A stretch of 64,000 bases of DNA, from the NCBI RefSeq assembly GCF_023954305.1, contig NZ_JAMLIG010000001.1, positions 558,001 through 622,000 of the forward strand. The letters are read 5' to 3'. Of this stretch, positions 39,809-48,276 are shown one piece after another. Made by a program: the position numbers and the translations under genes. Within the stretch, counting starts at the first letter, position 1; the number at the start of each line of letters is the position of its first letter. The stretch is from Mesorhizobium sp. (GTDB lineage: Bacteria; Pseudomonadota; Alphaproteobacteria; Rhizobiales; Rhizobiaceae). The notes under the pieces are model-generated. The model was not told the DNA's origin. It worked only from the letters and a program-made list of their open reading frames with translations, and made no database searches.

Positions 39809-39957
39809 CCGCAGCGGGCCAAGGCTCGACCTCGCGCGCAACATCCACCCTTCGGGCACCTTCTCCCCGTGAACGGGGAGAAGGAAGAGGCGGCAAGCCG
39901 CGCCTCCGCCACATTCTGCCGCTATCGAACCGCCCGGACAGGTAGGACGGGAACGGG

Positions 39958-40938
39958 ATGACATCGGTACTGCGTAATCTCATCCCGGCGCTCGCCCTGT
40001 CGGTCGCCGCGTCGGCCTCTCAAGCCGCATCCCCGCAATATATGATCGTCTCCTTCGACGGCGCCAAGGACAATGCGCTGTGGGAGCGCAGCCTGAAGCT
40101 CGCCGACGAGACCGGCGCGCGCTTCACCTATTTCCTGTCCTGCGTCTACTTCATCCCGACCGAGTCGAGGTCGGGCTACAAGGCGCCGGGCATGCGCGCC
40201 GGCCGCTCCAATGTCGGCTTCGGCGACAGCCCGGCCGACGTGCAGGTCCGGCTCGGCCATGTCTGGGCGGCCTACCAGTCGGGACACGAGATCGCCAGCC
40301 ATGCCTGCGGCCATTTCGACGGCAAGGACTGGTCGCAGGCCGACTGGGCGGCGGAGTTCAGGACATTTGGCAGAGTGATGTCGGCCGCCTGGACCGCAAG
40401 CGGCGCGGAGGCGCCGGCCGGGTGGGACGGTTTCGTCCGGCGCGGCATCAAGGGCTTCCGCGTGCCCTATCTCTCGACTTCGGCCGGCCTTGCGCCGGCA
40501 CTCGCCGAGGCAGGCTTCGCCTATGACGCGAGCGGCGTGTCGCGCGGGCCGCAGGCCCCGCATCGGCAGGGCGCGATGACCGAATTCGCCCTGCCGATGA
40601 TCCCCGAAGGCCCGAACGGCCGGCGCATCATCGCGATGGACTACAATCTCTTCGTGCGCCATTCGGGCGGCTTCGAGCGGGCGAGCCAGGCGGACGAGTT
40701 CGCCGAGCGCTCCTATCGGGCATTCAGAAACGCCTTCGACGCCGAATATGCCGGCGCCCGCACGCCGCTGCAGATCGGCCTGCATTTCCAGCTGATGAAC
40801 GGCGGCGCCTACTGGACCGCGCTGGAGCGCTTCGTCCGCGACGTCTGCGTCAAGCCCGACGTCGCCTGCGTGTCCTATGCGGACTGGCTCAGCGCCAATC
40901 CGCATGTCGTCGCGGACACGGCCGAAGCCGGCGGCTAG
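39958..40938 (+). CDS. Exported polysaccharide deacetylase-like protein
   Basis: 326 residues with a signal peptide (LIPALALSVAASASQAA). The NodB-like fold shows MIVSFDGAKD (about 28-37, the first Asp), SGHEIASHACGHFDG (metal His residues) and GFRVPYLSTS, then a C-terminal GLHFQLMNGG. This matches the periplasmic deacetylases that act on chitin-like or peptidoglycan sugars; the exact polymer is unknown. It converges on the SbmA/BacA gene with a 4-bp overlap of the stops. Confidence 0.8.
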   Translation: MTSVLRNLIPALALSVAASASQAASPQYMIVSFDGAKDNALWERSLKLADETGARFTYFLSCVYFIPTESRSGYKAPGMRAGRSNVGFGDSPADVQVRLGHVWAAYQSGHEIASHACGHFDGKDWSQADWAAEFRTFGRVMSAAWTASGAEAPAGWDGFVRRGIKGFRVPYLSTSAGLAPALAEAGFAYDASGVSRGPQAPHRQGAMTEFALPMIPEGPNGRRIIAMDYNLFVRHSGGFERASQADEFAERSYRAFRNAFDAEYAGARTPLQIGLHFQLMNGGAYWTALERFVRDVCVKPDVACVSYADWLSANPHVVADTAEAGG

Positions 40939-42212
40939 CTCGCCGGCTGCTCCTCGGGCGGCAGGCCTGCCCGCTCGCGCTCGAGATAGCGCCGGTCGAT
41001 CTCTGGAAGCTCTTCGCCGTAGAGCGTCGCTTCGAAGGCGCGCAGGCGCTTGTGAACAGACAGCAGTTCCACGATCGTCGACCAGGAATTGACCAGGAAC
41101 TGGAACGAGTTGGTGACGCGGCCGAACGCATTGCTCACCTGGTTCATCAGGCCAAGGGTGATCGTGCCTGCAACCAGCGCCGGCCCCATGATCAGGAACG
41201 ACACGATGTTGTCCGCCTGGAGGTAGGTATACCGGACAACGTTGAAGTAGACGTAGTGGCCATAGAGACGAAAATAGTTCTTCCGAACGTTGCTGAAGAG
41301 CTCCTTCGTGACCGGCGGCTGGGCACGGTCGGCGTAGTCTTCGCCATAGACCAGTTCCTTTCGATAGGCAGCTTCGACACGCTGGTTGCGGAACTGCAGC
41401 CCCGGCAGCTTGATGCCCGCCAACATGACCGCCGCCGTGCCGAACAGGCACCAGGCGATTGCCCACGTTACCAGCGGATACGGGATCTCGCCGAAGATCG
41501 GAACCTCCTTCACGTGGACTTCCAGCGCCACCAGCACCGGCAGGAAGGCGATCAGGGTCATGATGGCGCGCACCATCTCGGTGCCGAGATCCTCCATGAT
41601 CTGGGCAAAGCGCATCGTGTCTTCCTGGATACGCTGCGATGCACCCTCGATATGGCGAAGCTGCTGCCAGCTGGCCATGAAATAATCATTCATCGCGGTG
41701 CGCCAGCGGAAGACCCAATGGCTGACGATGAAGGCGTTGACCACGCTGACGTTCATTCCGATCAGCGCAAGCCAGGAGAACGTGGCCAGGCCGGCATAGA
41801 ACTCCGCATTGGTCGACGTGATGGATTTGGACATCAGGCCCTGAACGTAGTCGAAGAACGGACCGTACCAGTTGTTGACCGCGACGGAGACCTGCACCGA
41901 GAAATAGATGAGGAAAAGGATCAGCGCGGACACGAGGATCGACCATTCCTGCCACGGATGGGGGGAATAGACGCGCCAGAAGGCGTAGAACAAGAGCACG
42001 GCGGCCGCATAATAGATGTAGAACCAAATAAAGGGAGCCGACCAGAATACGCTGATGCCGATGATCGGGGCAGAGTCGGGCGCGGCCTGTGGCAGTCCCA
42101 AGACCGAACCTAATTCGGCGCCGCCGTTGAACCAGAACAGCACGAGCGCGAGGCTCCACGCCGCGGCCGATATGAAGAACAGCTTCGGCTTGGGAAAGAA
42201 CGATACGAACAC
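40935..42212 (-). CDS. sbmA: Peptide transporter SbmA/BacA
   Basis: 425 residues from a GTG at 42212 (VFVSFFPKPKLFF); longer starts add a non-family N-terminus. Seven to eight helices and long identical-looking stretches match E. coli SbmA: FVSHWVFRWRTAMNDYFM, WQQLRHIEGASQRIQEDTMRF, GIKLPGLQFRNQRVEAAYRK, and VRKNYFRLYGHYVYFN. SbmA/BacA is a proton-driven importer of antimicrobial peptides; the rhizobial form (BacA) is required for survival in legume nodules with NCR peptides. There is no ATPase domain, so it is the SbmA/BacA type, not the BclA type. Confidence 0.95.
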   Translation of the reverse strand: MFVSFFPKPKLFFISAAAWSLALVLFWFNGGAELGSVLGLPQAAPDSAPIIGISVFWSAPFIWFYIYYAAAVLLFYAFWRVYSPHPWQEWSILVSALILFLIYFSVQVSVAVNNWYGPFFDYVQGLMSKSITSTNAEFYAGLATFSWLALIGMNVSVVNAFIVSHWVFRWRTAMNDYFMASWQQLRHIEGASQRIQEDTMRFAQIMEDLGTEMVRAIMTLIAFLPVLVALEVHVKEVPIFGEIPYPLVTWAIAWCLFGTAAVMLAGIKLPGLQFRNQRVEAAYRKELVYGEDYADRAQPPVTKELFSNVRKNYFRLYGHYVYFNVVRYTYLQADNIVSFLIMGPALVAGTITLGLMNQVSNAFGRVTNSFQFLVNSWSTIVELLSVHKRLRAFEATLYGEELPEIDRRYLERERAGLPPEEQPAS

Positions 42213-42325
42213 GGGCGGGAAATCCTTGTGGTGGCGGATTCGGTGGCCGCATAAAGTCACAAGAATGTGGCGATGGGAATGGCCGCGTAGATTACGGTTT
42301 GGTCACGCGGGAGCAGTCGGTGCCC

Positions 42326-43492
42326 TCACCCGATCCCGCTGCGTCGCCCCGCGTCCCATGCTAGCAGGGCGCTGGCGAGGAGCGCTCCGGCCGCCAGAAG
42401 CGACGGCACGACATAGGCGCCCGTCAGATCGGCCAGCGCGCCGGCGACGATCGGTCCCACGATCTGGCCGACGCCGAAGGCCGCGGTCATGACCGCGAGC
42501 GCCTTGCGGGGAGAGGCGTCGGCGAGGCGGCGGCCGATCTGCAGGCCGATCGCGGTGACGGCGACGAAGGTTCCGCCGAGCAGCACGGCGGCGATGAGCG
42601 GGCCGGCATGGCCGCCGACGGCGACGCTGGCGATCACGCCGACCGCCTCGACCACCATGCCCGCCGCGTAGGCCCCGGCGAGGCCTTTGCGCGCGGCGAC
42701 GCGGTTCCACAGCCATGTCGAGGCGACGATCGAGACGCCCGTCACCAGCCAGACGAGCGATTCGAACAGCCGCCCGCCGTCGCCTGCGCGCACGATCGCG
42801 ACGAGGAAGGTGGCGGTGACGACGTAGCCGAAGCCGAACAGGCCGTAGGAGAGGATCATGCGCCGCAGCGCCGCATTCTTCGGCAGCGCAGGCTCGCGCG
42901 GCGCGTCGGCCGCCGTGAGCGGGCCTTCGCGCACGAGAACGAGCACGGCAGCGAAGCCGGCGGCACCGAGCACCGCCGCACTGATCCAGCCGGCCTGCCA
43001 GGGCGCGTGCCAGATCACCATCGCGCCGCTCGCCAGCGAGGACACGGCGATGCCGACGCCGACGCCGCCGAAATGCAGCGCCTGGAGGTCGCTCCGGCCG
43101 GCCAGAGCCAGATGGCCGAAAACGATCGTGCTCAGGAAGATCATCATGAAGGCGCTGGCAACGCCGGCGAGGAACCGGATGACGACGAACGCGGCGAGGC
43201 TGTCGGTCGCGGCCATCATCGCAAGCAGGATAGCCGTCCCGCCGACGCCAGCCATCATCAGCGCGCGCTCGCGGCCATGCGCCCAGCCGCCGGAGGCGAG
43301 AAGCGCGCCGACGAGATAGCCGAGGAAGTTGGCCGAGGCGATCAGCCCGGCGTCCGACGCGGACTGGCCGAGCTCCTCCATCATGGCAGGCAGCAGGGGC
43401 GTGTAGATGAAGCGGCCGATGCCCATGCCGGCCGCCATCCCGACCATGCCGCCGATGGCGTAGCGATAGGGCGAGGCGGGGTCGGTCGACAT
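42326..43492 (-). CDS. YbfB/YjiJ-family MFS transporter
   Basis: 388 residues, about 12 helices. The N-terminus AAGMGIGRFIYTPLLPAMMEE is the YbfB/YjiJ signature, and the mid-protein loop is short. Substrate unknown. It is monocistronic, 113 bp upstream of the SbmA gene and on the same strand. Confidence 0.87.
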   Translation of the reverse strand: MSTDPASPYRYAIGGMVGMAAGMGIGRFIYTPLLPAMMEELGQSASDAGLIASANFLGYLVGALLASGGWAHGRERALMMAGVGGTAILLAMMAATDSLAAFVVIRFLAGVASAFMMIFLSTIVFGHLALAGRSDLQALHFGGVGVGIAVSSLASGAMVIWHAPWQAGWISAAVLGAAGFAAVLVLVREGPLTAADAPREPALPKNAALRRMILSYGLFGFGYVVTATFLVAIVRAGDGGRLFESLVWLVTGVSIVASTWLWNRVAARKGLAGAYAAGMVVEAVGVIASVAVGGHAGPLIAAVLLGGTFVAVTAIGLQIGRRLADASPRKALAVMTAAFGVGQIVGPIVAGALADLTGAYVVPSLLAAGALLASALLAWDAGRRSGIG

Positions 43493-43628
43493 GGCGGCAA
43501 CCTATCCGCCAAGACGCGTGTTGCAACGCAAAAGCACTGGTCCAGGGCAGTCCACGAGGGGTGCCGCAGGGAACCAAATCCGAGGAATCCGGTTGACGGG
43601 ACAGTTCGACAACCAACGGAGACAGCAA

Positions 43629-43703
43629 ATGAACGGCATCATCTATCTTGTCGGCCTCGTCGTGGTCGTCATCGCGGTGCTTTCCTTCTTCGGCCTGAGC
43701 TGA
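43629..43703 (+). CDS. 24-residue single-span membrane protein
   Basis: MNGIIYLVGLVVVVIAVLSF plus four residues, ending FFGLS. It is almost entirely one membrane helix, with a GGAG site 8 bases before the ATG. I recall similar very short proteins annotated in other rhizobia. It lies 80 bp upstream of the M29 peptidase gene and may share its promoter. The strong ribosome-binding site and full-length helix support a real gene. Confidence 0.6.
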   Translation: MNGIIYLVGLVVVVIAVLSFFGLS

Positions 43704-43783
43704 TCGGTTCCGCCGAAAGGCCTTGCGAAGGCGAACAAGAAGTCGCACATCCGGGTGACCGATCCCCTTCCAGGATGTGCGAC

Positions 43784-45034
43784 ATGGACTATCCCTACAA
43801 TCACGCCATCATCGACGCCGTGCATCTCGACCGCCTCGCGGAGGTGGCGGTGAAGGTCGGTCTGCGGCTGCAGCCGGGACAGGATCTGGTGATGACCGCG
43901 CCGGTGTCGGCACTGCCGCTGGTGCGGCTGATCGTCGAACACGCCTACAAGGCGGGCGCGGGACTGGTGACGCCGTTTCTGTCCGACGAGGAGATCACGC
44001 TCTCGCGCTACCGCAACGGCCCGGACGAAAGCTTCGACCGCGCCTCGGGCTGGCTCTACGAAGGCATGGCAAAGGCATTTTCCAACAATGCCGCGCGCCT
44101 CGCGATCGTGGGCGACAATCCGATGCTCCTGTCGGGCGAGGATCCGGCCAAGGTCGCCCGCGCCAACAAGGCCAACTCGATCGCCTATCAGCCGGCGCTG
44201 GAGAAGATCGCCGGGTTCGACATCAACTGGAACATCGTCGCCTATCCCGGTCCGTCCTGGGCCAAGCTGGTCTTCCCCCACGACGGCGAGGAGATGGCGG
44301 TGGCCAAGCTCGCGCACGCGATCTTCGCGGCGAGCCGCGTCGACCGCGCCGATCCGGTGGCGGAATGGACGGCGCACAACGCGAGGCTGGCCGAGCGCAC
44401 CGCCTGGCTCAACGGCCAGAATTTCTCGGCGCTGCATTTCAGGGGACCGGGCACCGATCTCACCGTGGGACTGGCCGATGGGCACGAATGGCAGGGCGGC
44501 GCCTCGACGGCAAAGAACGGCATCACTTGCAATCCGAACATCCCGACCGAAGAGGTGTTCACCACGCCGCATGCGCGGCGCGTCTCGGGCACCGCGCGTT
44601 CGACCAAACCGCTGTCGCACCAGGGCACGCTGATCGAGAACATCGAGGTGCGCTTGGAGGAGGGGCGCATCGTCGAGGCCAAAGCTTCGCGCGGCGAGGA
44701 CGTGCTAAGAAAGGTGCTCGAAACCGACGAAGGCGCTTCGCGTCTGGGCGAGGTGGCGCTCGTGCCGCATTCCTCGCCGATCTCGAAGAGCGGGCTCCTG
44801 TTCTACAACACGCTGTTCGATGAGAACGCCGCCTGCCACATCGCGCTGGGCCAATGCTATTCGAAGTGCTTCATCGATGGCGCCAACCTCACGCCCGAGG
44901 AGATTTCCGAGCGCGGCGGCAACAAGAGTTTCATCCATATCGACTGGATGATCGGCTCGGACGAGATCGACATCGACGGCGTGCATGCCGACGGCCGTCG
45001 CGTGCCGGTGTTCCGAAAGGGCGAGTGGGCGTAA
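43784..45034 (+). CDS. Aminopeptidase, M29 family
   Basis: 416 residues from the ATG at 43784 with AGGA upstream; an ATG three codons earlier (MCDMDYPYN) is possible. The M29 (thermophilic aminopeptidase T/AmpS) pattern shows GLRLQPGQDLVMTAPV, LPTEEVFT-type NIPTEEVFTTP with a metal Glu, EVALVPHSSPIS, FYNTLFDENAACHIALG with Glu/His ligands, and HIDWMIGSDEIDIDG. It releases N-terminal residues using divalent cobalt or zinc. Confidence 0.93.
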   Translation: MDYPYNHAIIDAVHLDRLAEVAVKVGLRLQPGQDLVMTAPVSALPLVRLIVEHAYKAGAGLVTPFLSDEEITLSRYRNGPDESFDRASGWLYEGMAKAFSNNAARLAIVGDNPMLLSGEDPAKVARANKANSIAYQPALEKIAGFDINWNIVAYPGPSWAKLVFPHDGEEMAVAKLAHAIFAASRVDRADPVAEWTAHNARLAERTAWLNGQNFSALHFRGPGTDLTVGLADGHEWQGGASTAKNGITCNPNIPTEEVFTTPHARRVSGTARSTKPLSHQGTLIENIEVRLEEGRIVEAKASRGEDVLRKVLETDEGASRLGEVALVPHSSPISKSGLLFYNTLFDENAACHIALGQCYSKCFIDGANLTPEEISERGGNKSFIHIDWMIGSDEIDIDGVHADGRRVPVFRKGEWA

Positions 45035-45038
45035 ACGC

Positions 45039-45389
45039 CTACTTCCCCGTCGCGGCGGCGTAGGCGTCGGCCCTGAAGCCGAAGAGCAGGTCTTTGCCGG
45101 TGTCGAGCACTGGACGCTTGATGAGGTTCGTCTCGGCGAGGATCATGGCGCGGGCCTTCTTCGCGTCGATCGCGGCCTTCTCGGCCTCCGGCAGTTCCTT
45201 GAAGGTGGTGGAGTTGCGGTTGAACACCGCTTCCCACCCGGCCCGCTTGAACCAGTCGTCCACGACCTTGGGATCGAGCGTCTCCGCGCGATAGTCGAAA
45301 TAGCGGTGCTCGACGTTGTGGTCGTCGAGCCATCGGCGCGCCTTCTTGACGGTGTCGCAGGATTTGAAGCCGTAGAGAATACTGGTCAC
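45039..45389 (-). CDS. ArsC-family (YffB/Spx-like) reductase
   Basis: 116 residues from a GTG that overlaps the antitoxin stop (GTGA). The thioredoxin-like ArsC fold has YGFKSCDTVKKARRWL with a single Cys at residue 11, then NRNSTTFKELPE and LIKRPVLDTG. This is the YffB form, thought to be a glutathione-linked reductase and not a true arsenate reductase. Its coupling to a toxin-antitoxin pair is unusual. Confidence 0.85.
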   Translation of the reverse strand: MTSILYGFKSCDTVKKARRWLDDHNVEHRYFDYRAETLDPKVVDDWFKRAGWEAVFNRNSTTFKELPEAEKAAIDAKKARAMILAETNLIKRPVLDTGKDLLFGFRADAYAAATGK

Positions 45390-45619
45390 TTTGTCGTTCC
45401 GTAGTGCCGGTCCAGTTTGTCGAGGATTTCAAGGCCCCTCTTGGGATTCCCGCGCGCGGCGGCGGCGCGGAAGCGTGCTTCCGCGTCGAATTCGGCAAGC
45501 GCCTTCGTGGAAAACTCTTCGAAGAGCTTGTTCACGCTCAGCCCCCTGCTCGACGCAAGAAGCTTGAGCCTCTCATGTTGTTCCGCCGGCAGGCGGATCG
45601 TCAGGGTAGACATCGTCAT
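45386..45619 (-). CDS. RHH-type antitoxin candidate
   Basis: 77 residues. The N-terminus STLTIRLPAEQHERLKLLASSRGLSVNKLFEEF is a ribbon-helix-helix DNA-binding pattern; the C-terminal half should bind the toxin. AGGAGG lies five bases before the start, inside the end of the PIN gene, and the two genes overlap by 4 bp. As in other type II systems it would repress its own operon. Confidence 0.78.
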   Translation of the reverse strand: MTMSTLTIRLPAEQHERLKLLASSRGLSVNKLFEEFSTKALAEFDAEARFRAAAARGNPKRGLEILDKLDRHYGTTK

Positions 45620-46041
45620 CGACCTCCTATGGTCATGAACTGCAGGGGTGTCAGGATTTCGACCTCAGGAAACAGCAACTCGGCGCCGGCAAAATCCCTC
45701 ACATTGTAGGTGACTATGGAGTTCGCTCCGCTCGCCAAAGCCAGTTCGATCAGGTGATTGTCGGCCTCATCAGCCAAATTGGGTCTCCAGAGAAAATAGA
45801 TCGGCACCCAGTCGCATACTGACAGAAACGCATCGAGCAGTTCGCGGCGCTCGTTTTCCGGAACCGGAGCCAATCCGACTATTTCCGGTCGAAACAAAAC
45901 GTCTTCGTATTCAGCAAGAAGCGCGTTTCCGATCACGGGCTTGCATCCGCCGGTAAGGCACATTCTCAATACTTGCCGGGAATGGCCCTCCGTGCTCATC
46001 GCCGCGGAAACCAAGACGTTCGTATCGACCACGATGCGCAT
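45616..46041 (-). CDS. PIN-domain toxin candidate (PIN_3/TIGR00305-like)
   Basis: 141 residues from the ATG at 46041. It has the four acidic residues of a PIN nuclease: Asp6 (VVDTNVLVSA), Glu44 (LLAEYEDVL), Asp94 (DEADNHLIELA) and Asp116 (TYNVRDF). A Mg2+-dependent RNase is predicted. No ribosome-binding site is seen; the gene begins 23 bp after the aminotransferase stop, so translation may depend on that gene. The toxin precedes the antitoxin, the reverse of the usual order. Confidence 0.82.
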   Translation of the reverse strand: MRIVVDTNVLVSAAMSTEGHSRQVLRMCLTGGCKPVIGNALLAEYEDVLFRPEIVGLAPVPENERRELLDAFLSVCDWVPIYFLWRPNLADEADNHLIELALASGANSIVTYNVRDFAGAELLFPEVEILTPLQFMTIGGR

Positions 46042-46064
46042 ATATTCTGATAGCAAATATGCTG

Positions 46065-47186
46065 TCAGGCTTCAATCTTCCGCAAGAACTCCGACATGCG
46101 CCCCAACCCCTCGCGCAGGATGTCCGGCGCGTTGGCGTAGCCGATGCGGACGTGCCCGTCCATGTCGAAGGCGGAGCCGGGCACGAGCAGCACGCCGGTC
46201 TCTTCGAGCAGGCGCGCGCAGAACATCTCGGAGGACATCGGCACGTCGTAGCGGAGCATGGCAGTCGTGCCCGAGCGCGGCCTGACCCAGGAGATCAGCG
46301 GCTCGCCCGCCACCCACTCGGCCAGAAGGGCAAGGTTGCCGCGGGTGATCTCCAGGCTCCGCGCCAGCACGCGATCGCGCGATTCAAGCGCGAGCGCGGC
46401 GAAGTGGTCGTCGATCATCGACACGCTGATCGTGTTGTAGTCGCGGTGGATCATCGCGGCCGATAGAACCTCCTTCGGCGCGACGATCCAGCCCAGCCTG
46501 AGACCTGCCAAGGCATAAGCCTTGGACATCGAGCCGGTCGAGACGCCCTTCTCGTAGAGGTCGGCCACCGACGCGGTGAAACCGCCGCCCTCCTGATCGA
46601 CGCCGCGATAGACCTCGTCGGCGAGGATCCACGCTTCGGCCTCGCGCGCAATGGCGACGATTTCCTCCAGCATGGGCCGGTCGATCAGCGCGCCGGTGGG
46701 ATTGTTGGGATTGGCCAGCGCGATGAGCTTGGCGCCATGCGCCAGCTCGCGCAGACGATCGAGGTCCGGAAGGAAGCCATCTTCCGCGCGCAGCCAGAGC
46801 GGCCGCATCTCGGCGCCGAGGCTTTCGGGGATCGAATAGTGCTGCTGGTAGGTCGGCAGGACCGAAACGACCACGTCGCCCGGACCGGCCAGCGCCTGAT
46901 AGACCAGCGCATTGGCGCCGATCGCGCCGTGGGTGACGAGTACGTCGGCGGCGGATTTGGTCTCGTATAGCGAGGCTACGGCACGGCGCAGCCGCTCAGA
47001 CCCTTCGATCGCGCCGTAGGTGAGCCTCATCGGCAGCAGGTCGTCCAGCCCGGAACTGCCCTTGCCGGCCAGATCGAGCAGCTCTTGCACGGTGAGCGAG
47101 GCGACACAGGTTTCCGCGAGGTTCAGTTCGCAGCGCGTCTCGTTGGCGTTCATCCAGACTTCGACGCCGAATTCCCGGATATGCAT
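46065..47186 (-). CDS. PLP-dependent aminotransferase, class I/II fold
   Basis: 373 residues from the ATG at 47186 with GGAGG nine bases upstream. Fold-type I marks are THGAIGANALVYQAL, ANPNNPTGALID, ADEVYRG, and STGSMSKAYALAGLRLGWI with the PLP lysine. A MHIREFGVEVWMN start is typical of a subgroup including capreomycidine synthase-like enzymes; I do not assign a substrate. It is first in a run with the PIN/RHH/ArsC genes. Confidence 0.85.
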   Translation of the reverse strand: MHIREFGVEVWMNANETRCELNLAETCVASLTVQELLDLAGKGSSGLDDLLPMRLTYGAIEGSERLRRAVASLYETKSAADVLVTHGAIGANALVYQALAGPGDVVVSVLPTYQQHYSIPESLGAEMRPLWLRAEDGFLPDLDRLRELAHGAKLIALANPNNPTGALIDRPMLEEIVAIAREAEAWILADEVYRGVDQEGGGFTASVADLYEKGVSTGSMSKAYALAGLRLGWIVAPKEVLSAAMIHRDYNTISVSMIDDHFAALALESRDRVLARSLEITRGNLALLAEWVAGEPLISWVRPRSGTTAMLRYDVPMSSEMFCARLLEETGVLLVPGSAFDMDGHVRIGYANAPDILREGLGRMSEFLRKIEA

Positions 47187-47241
47187 GCGGCCACCTCCGC
47201 GGCGAAGGTGGCCGAGCATTGGCGCATTGTCGAGAGCGGGT

Positions 47242-47745
47242 CTACAGCGCGACCTTGGCGTGATCGCCGAGCTTCGGCTTGGCTCCGGTCACGGCGACGG
47301 TGAGCATCTTGATTCCCGCGATCACCTTGCCCGGGCTGTCCCAGATCTCGGCGTCATCCGGAACGAAAGTCAAAAGGCGGATGCGCGGGTCGTCGGCGGA
47401 ATCCCACCAGAGCTTGTTGGAATCGTCCCAAAGCTCCCGAATCATGGCCCGGTCGTTCGAGACCTTGGCGCTCCCCGTCATGGTCACGAACTTGTAGGCA
47501 CCGGCATCGGCGAAGGCCACCGTCGCCTGCGGATACTGCTCGATCTCCTCCACCTTGTAGCTTTCGACGTCGGTGAGGAAACGGACGACCTCGCCCTCGC
47601 GATCGATCTTGGCGTCCATCGGGCGAGAATGAAGCTCCTGGCCGTTCCAGGTGTTGAAATTGCAGACGCCGATATCCTCGGCGAGTTCCCAGGCGCGTTC
47701 GATGAGTTCGGCGGGCGTTTTGTCGGTCTGTTCCTCGCGAGCCAT
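47242..47745 (-). CDS. Pyridoxamine 5'-phosphate oxidase-family (general stress protein 26-like)
   Basis: 167 residues, split-barrel flavin-binding fold. Visible are NTWNGQELHSRPMDA, VRFLTDVESYKVEEI, QATVAFADAGAYKFVTMTGSAKV, and the tryptophan-rich LWDDSNKLWWDS. This is the COG3871 stress-protein type, which binds FMN, FAD or F420-like flavins; the role is unknown. It is divergent from the ArsR gene. Confidence 0.85.
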   Translation of the reverse strand: MAREEQTDKTPAELIERAWELAEDIGVCNFNTWNGQELHSRPMDAKIDREGEVVRFLTDVESYKVEEIEQYPQATVAFADAGAYKFVTMTGSAKVSNDRAMIRELWDDSNKLWWDSADDPRIRLLTFVPDDAEIWDSPGKVIAGIKMLTVAVTGAKPKLGDHAKVAL

Positions 47746-47834
47746 GGCTTGTCCTTTCGGTAGAGGCGGAGACGAGGAAACCTTCTGCCGCTCCCTTGGT
47801 TCCAGCCCGGCCCCGGCGGCGGGTCCTTTCTCTT

Positions 47835-47858
47835 ATACTTAGGATTTGACCTAAGTAT
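47835..47858. promoter_or_regulatory. Palindromic operator candidate for the ArsR-type regulator
   Basis: ATACTTAGG-N6-CCTAAGTAT is a perfect 9-bp inverted repeat. It is followed at once by a second, overlapping perfect palindrome gtatcgcgatac (47855-47866). It lies 56 bp before the ArsR start and 90 bp before the divergent stress-protein start, so it could control both. Confidence 0.6.
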
Positions 47859-47913
47859 CGCGATACGGTAACAAGACGCCGACACAGTACCAGGCAGGAG
47901 ACTTCCAAGGGTG

Positions 47914-48276
47914 ATGCCGCAAGTGCAGACAAGTGCAAGCCCGGAGACATCCGCGATCGACGGCATCTTCCGCGCGCTCGCGGATCCGACGCGGCGCGGC
48001 GTGATCGAGAGGCTGAGCGCGCGCCAGGCTTCCGTCAGCGAACTGGCTGCACCCTACGAGATGGCGCTGCCATCCTTCATGGAGCATCTCAAGGTGCTCG
48101 AAACCTGCGGGCTCGTGCGCTCGCGGAAACAAGGCCGCGTTCGCACCTATCAGGTTGCCTCCGAGCAGCTGAAGCTCGCGGAGGACTGGCTCGGCAAGCA
48201 GCGTACGCTTTGGGAGCGCCGGCTGGACCGGCTCGACAATTACCTTTTGTCATTGAAAGAGGAGAGTAGCGAATGA
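47914..48276 (+). CDS. ArsR-family transcriptional regulator
   Basis: 120 residues from the ATG at 47914 (a GTG one codon earlier is also possible). Winged-helix pattern: FRALADPTRRGVIERLSARQASVSELAAPYEMALPSFMEHLKVLETCGLV. The metal-binding Cys and His positions of ArsR/SmtB sensors are absent, as is usual in members paired with AHSA1/SRPBCC genes. It overlaps the SRPBCC gene by ATGA. Confidence 0.88.
   Translation: MPQVQTSASPETSAIDGIFRALADPTRRGVIERLSARQASVSELAAPYEMALPSFMEHLKVLETCGLVRSRKQGRVRTYQVASEQLKLAEDWLGKQRTLWERRLDRLDNYLLSLKEESSE

Noticed and set aside
38300..39900. A CRISPR array
   Set aside because: Repeats are inverted, differ in length and are not evenly spaced; there are no spacers and no cas genes.
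38291..39957. A prophage or insertion sequence remnant in the repeat cluster
   Set aside because: No transposase, integrase or target-site duplication can be read; all structures are short palindromic elements.
45039..45389. A true arsenate reductase
   Set aside because: The sequence follows the YffB form and no arsenic-resistance genes are nearby; the ArsR gene 2.5 kb away pairs with an AHSA1 gene instead.
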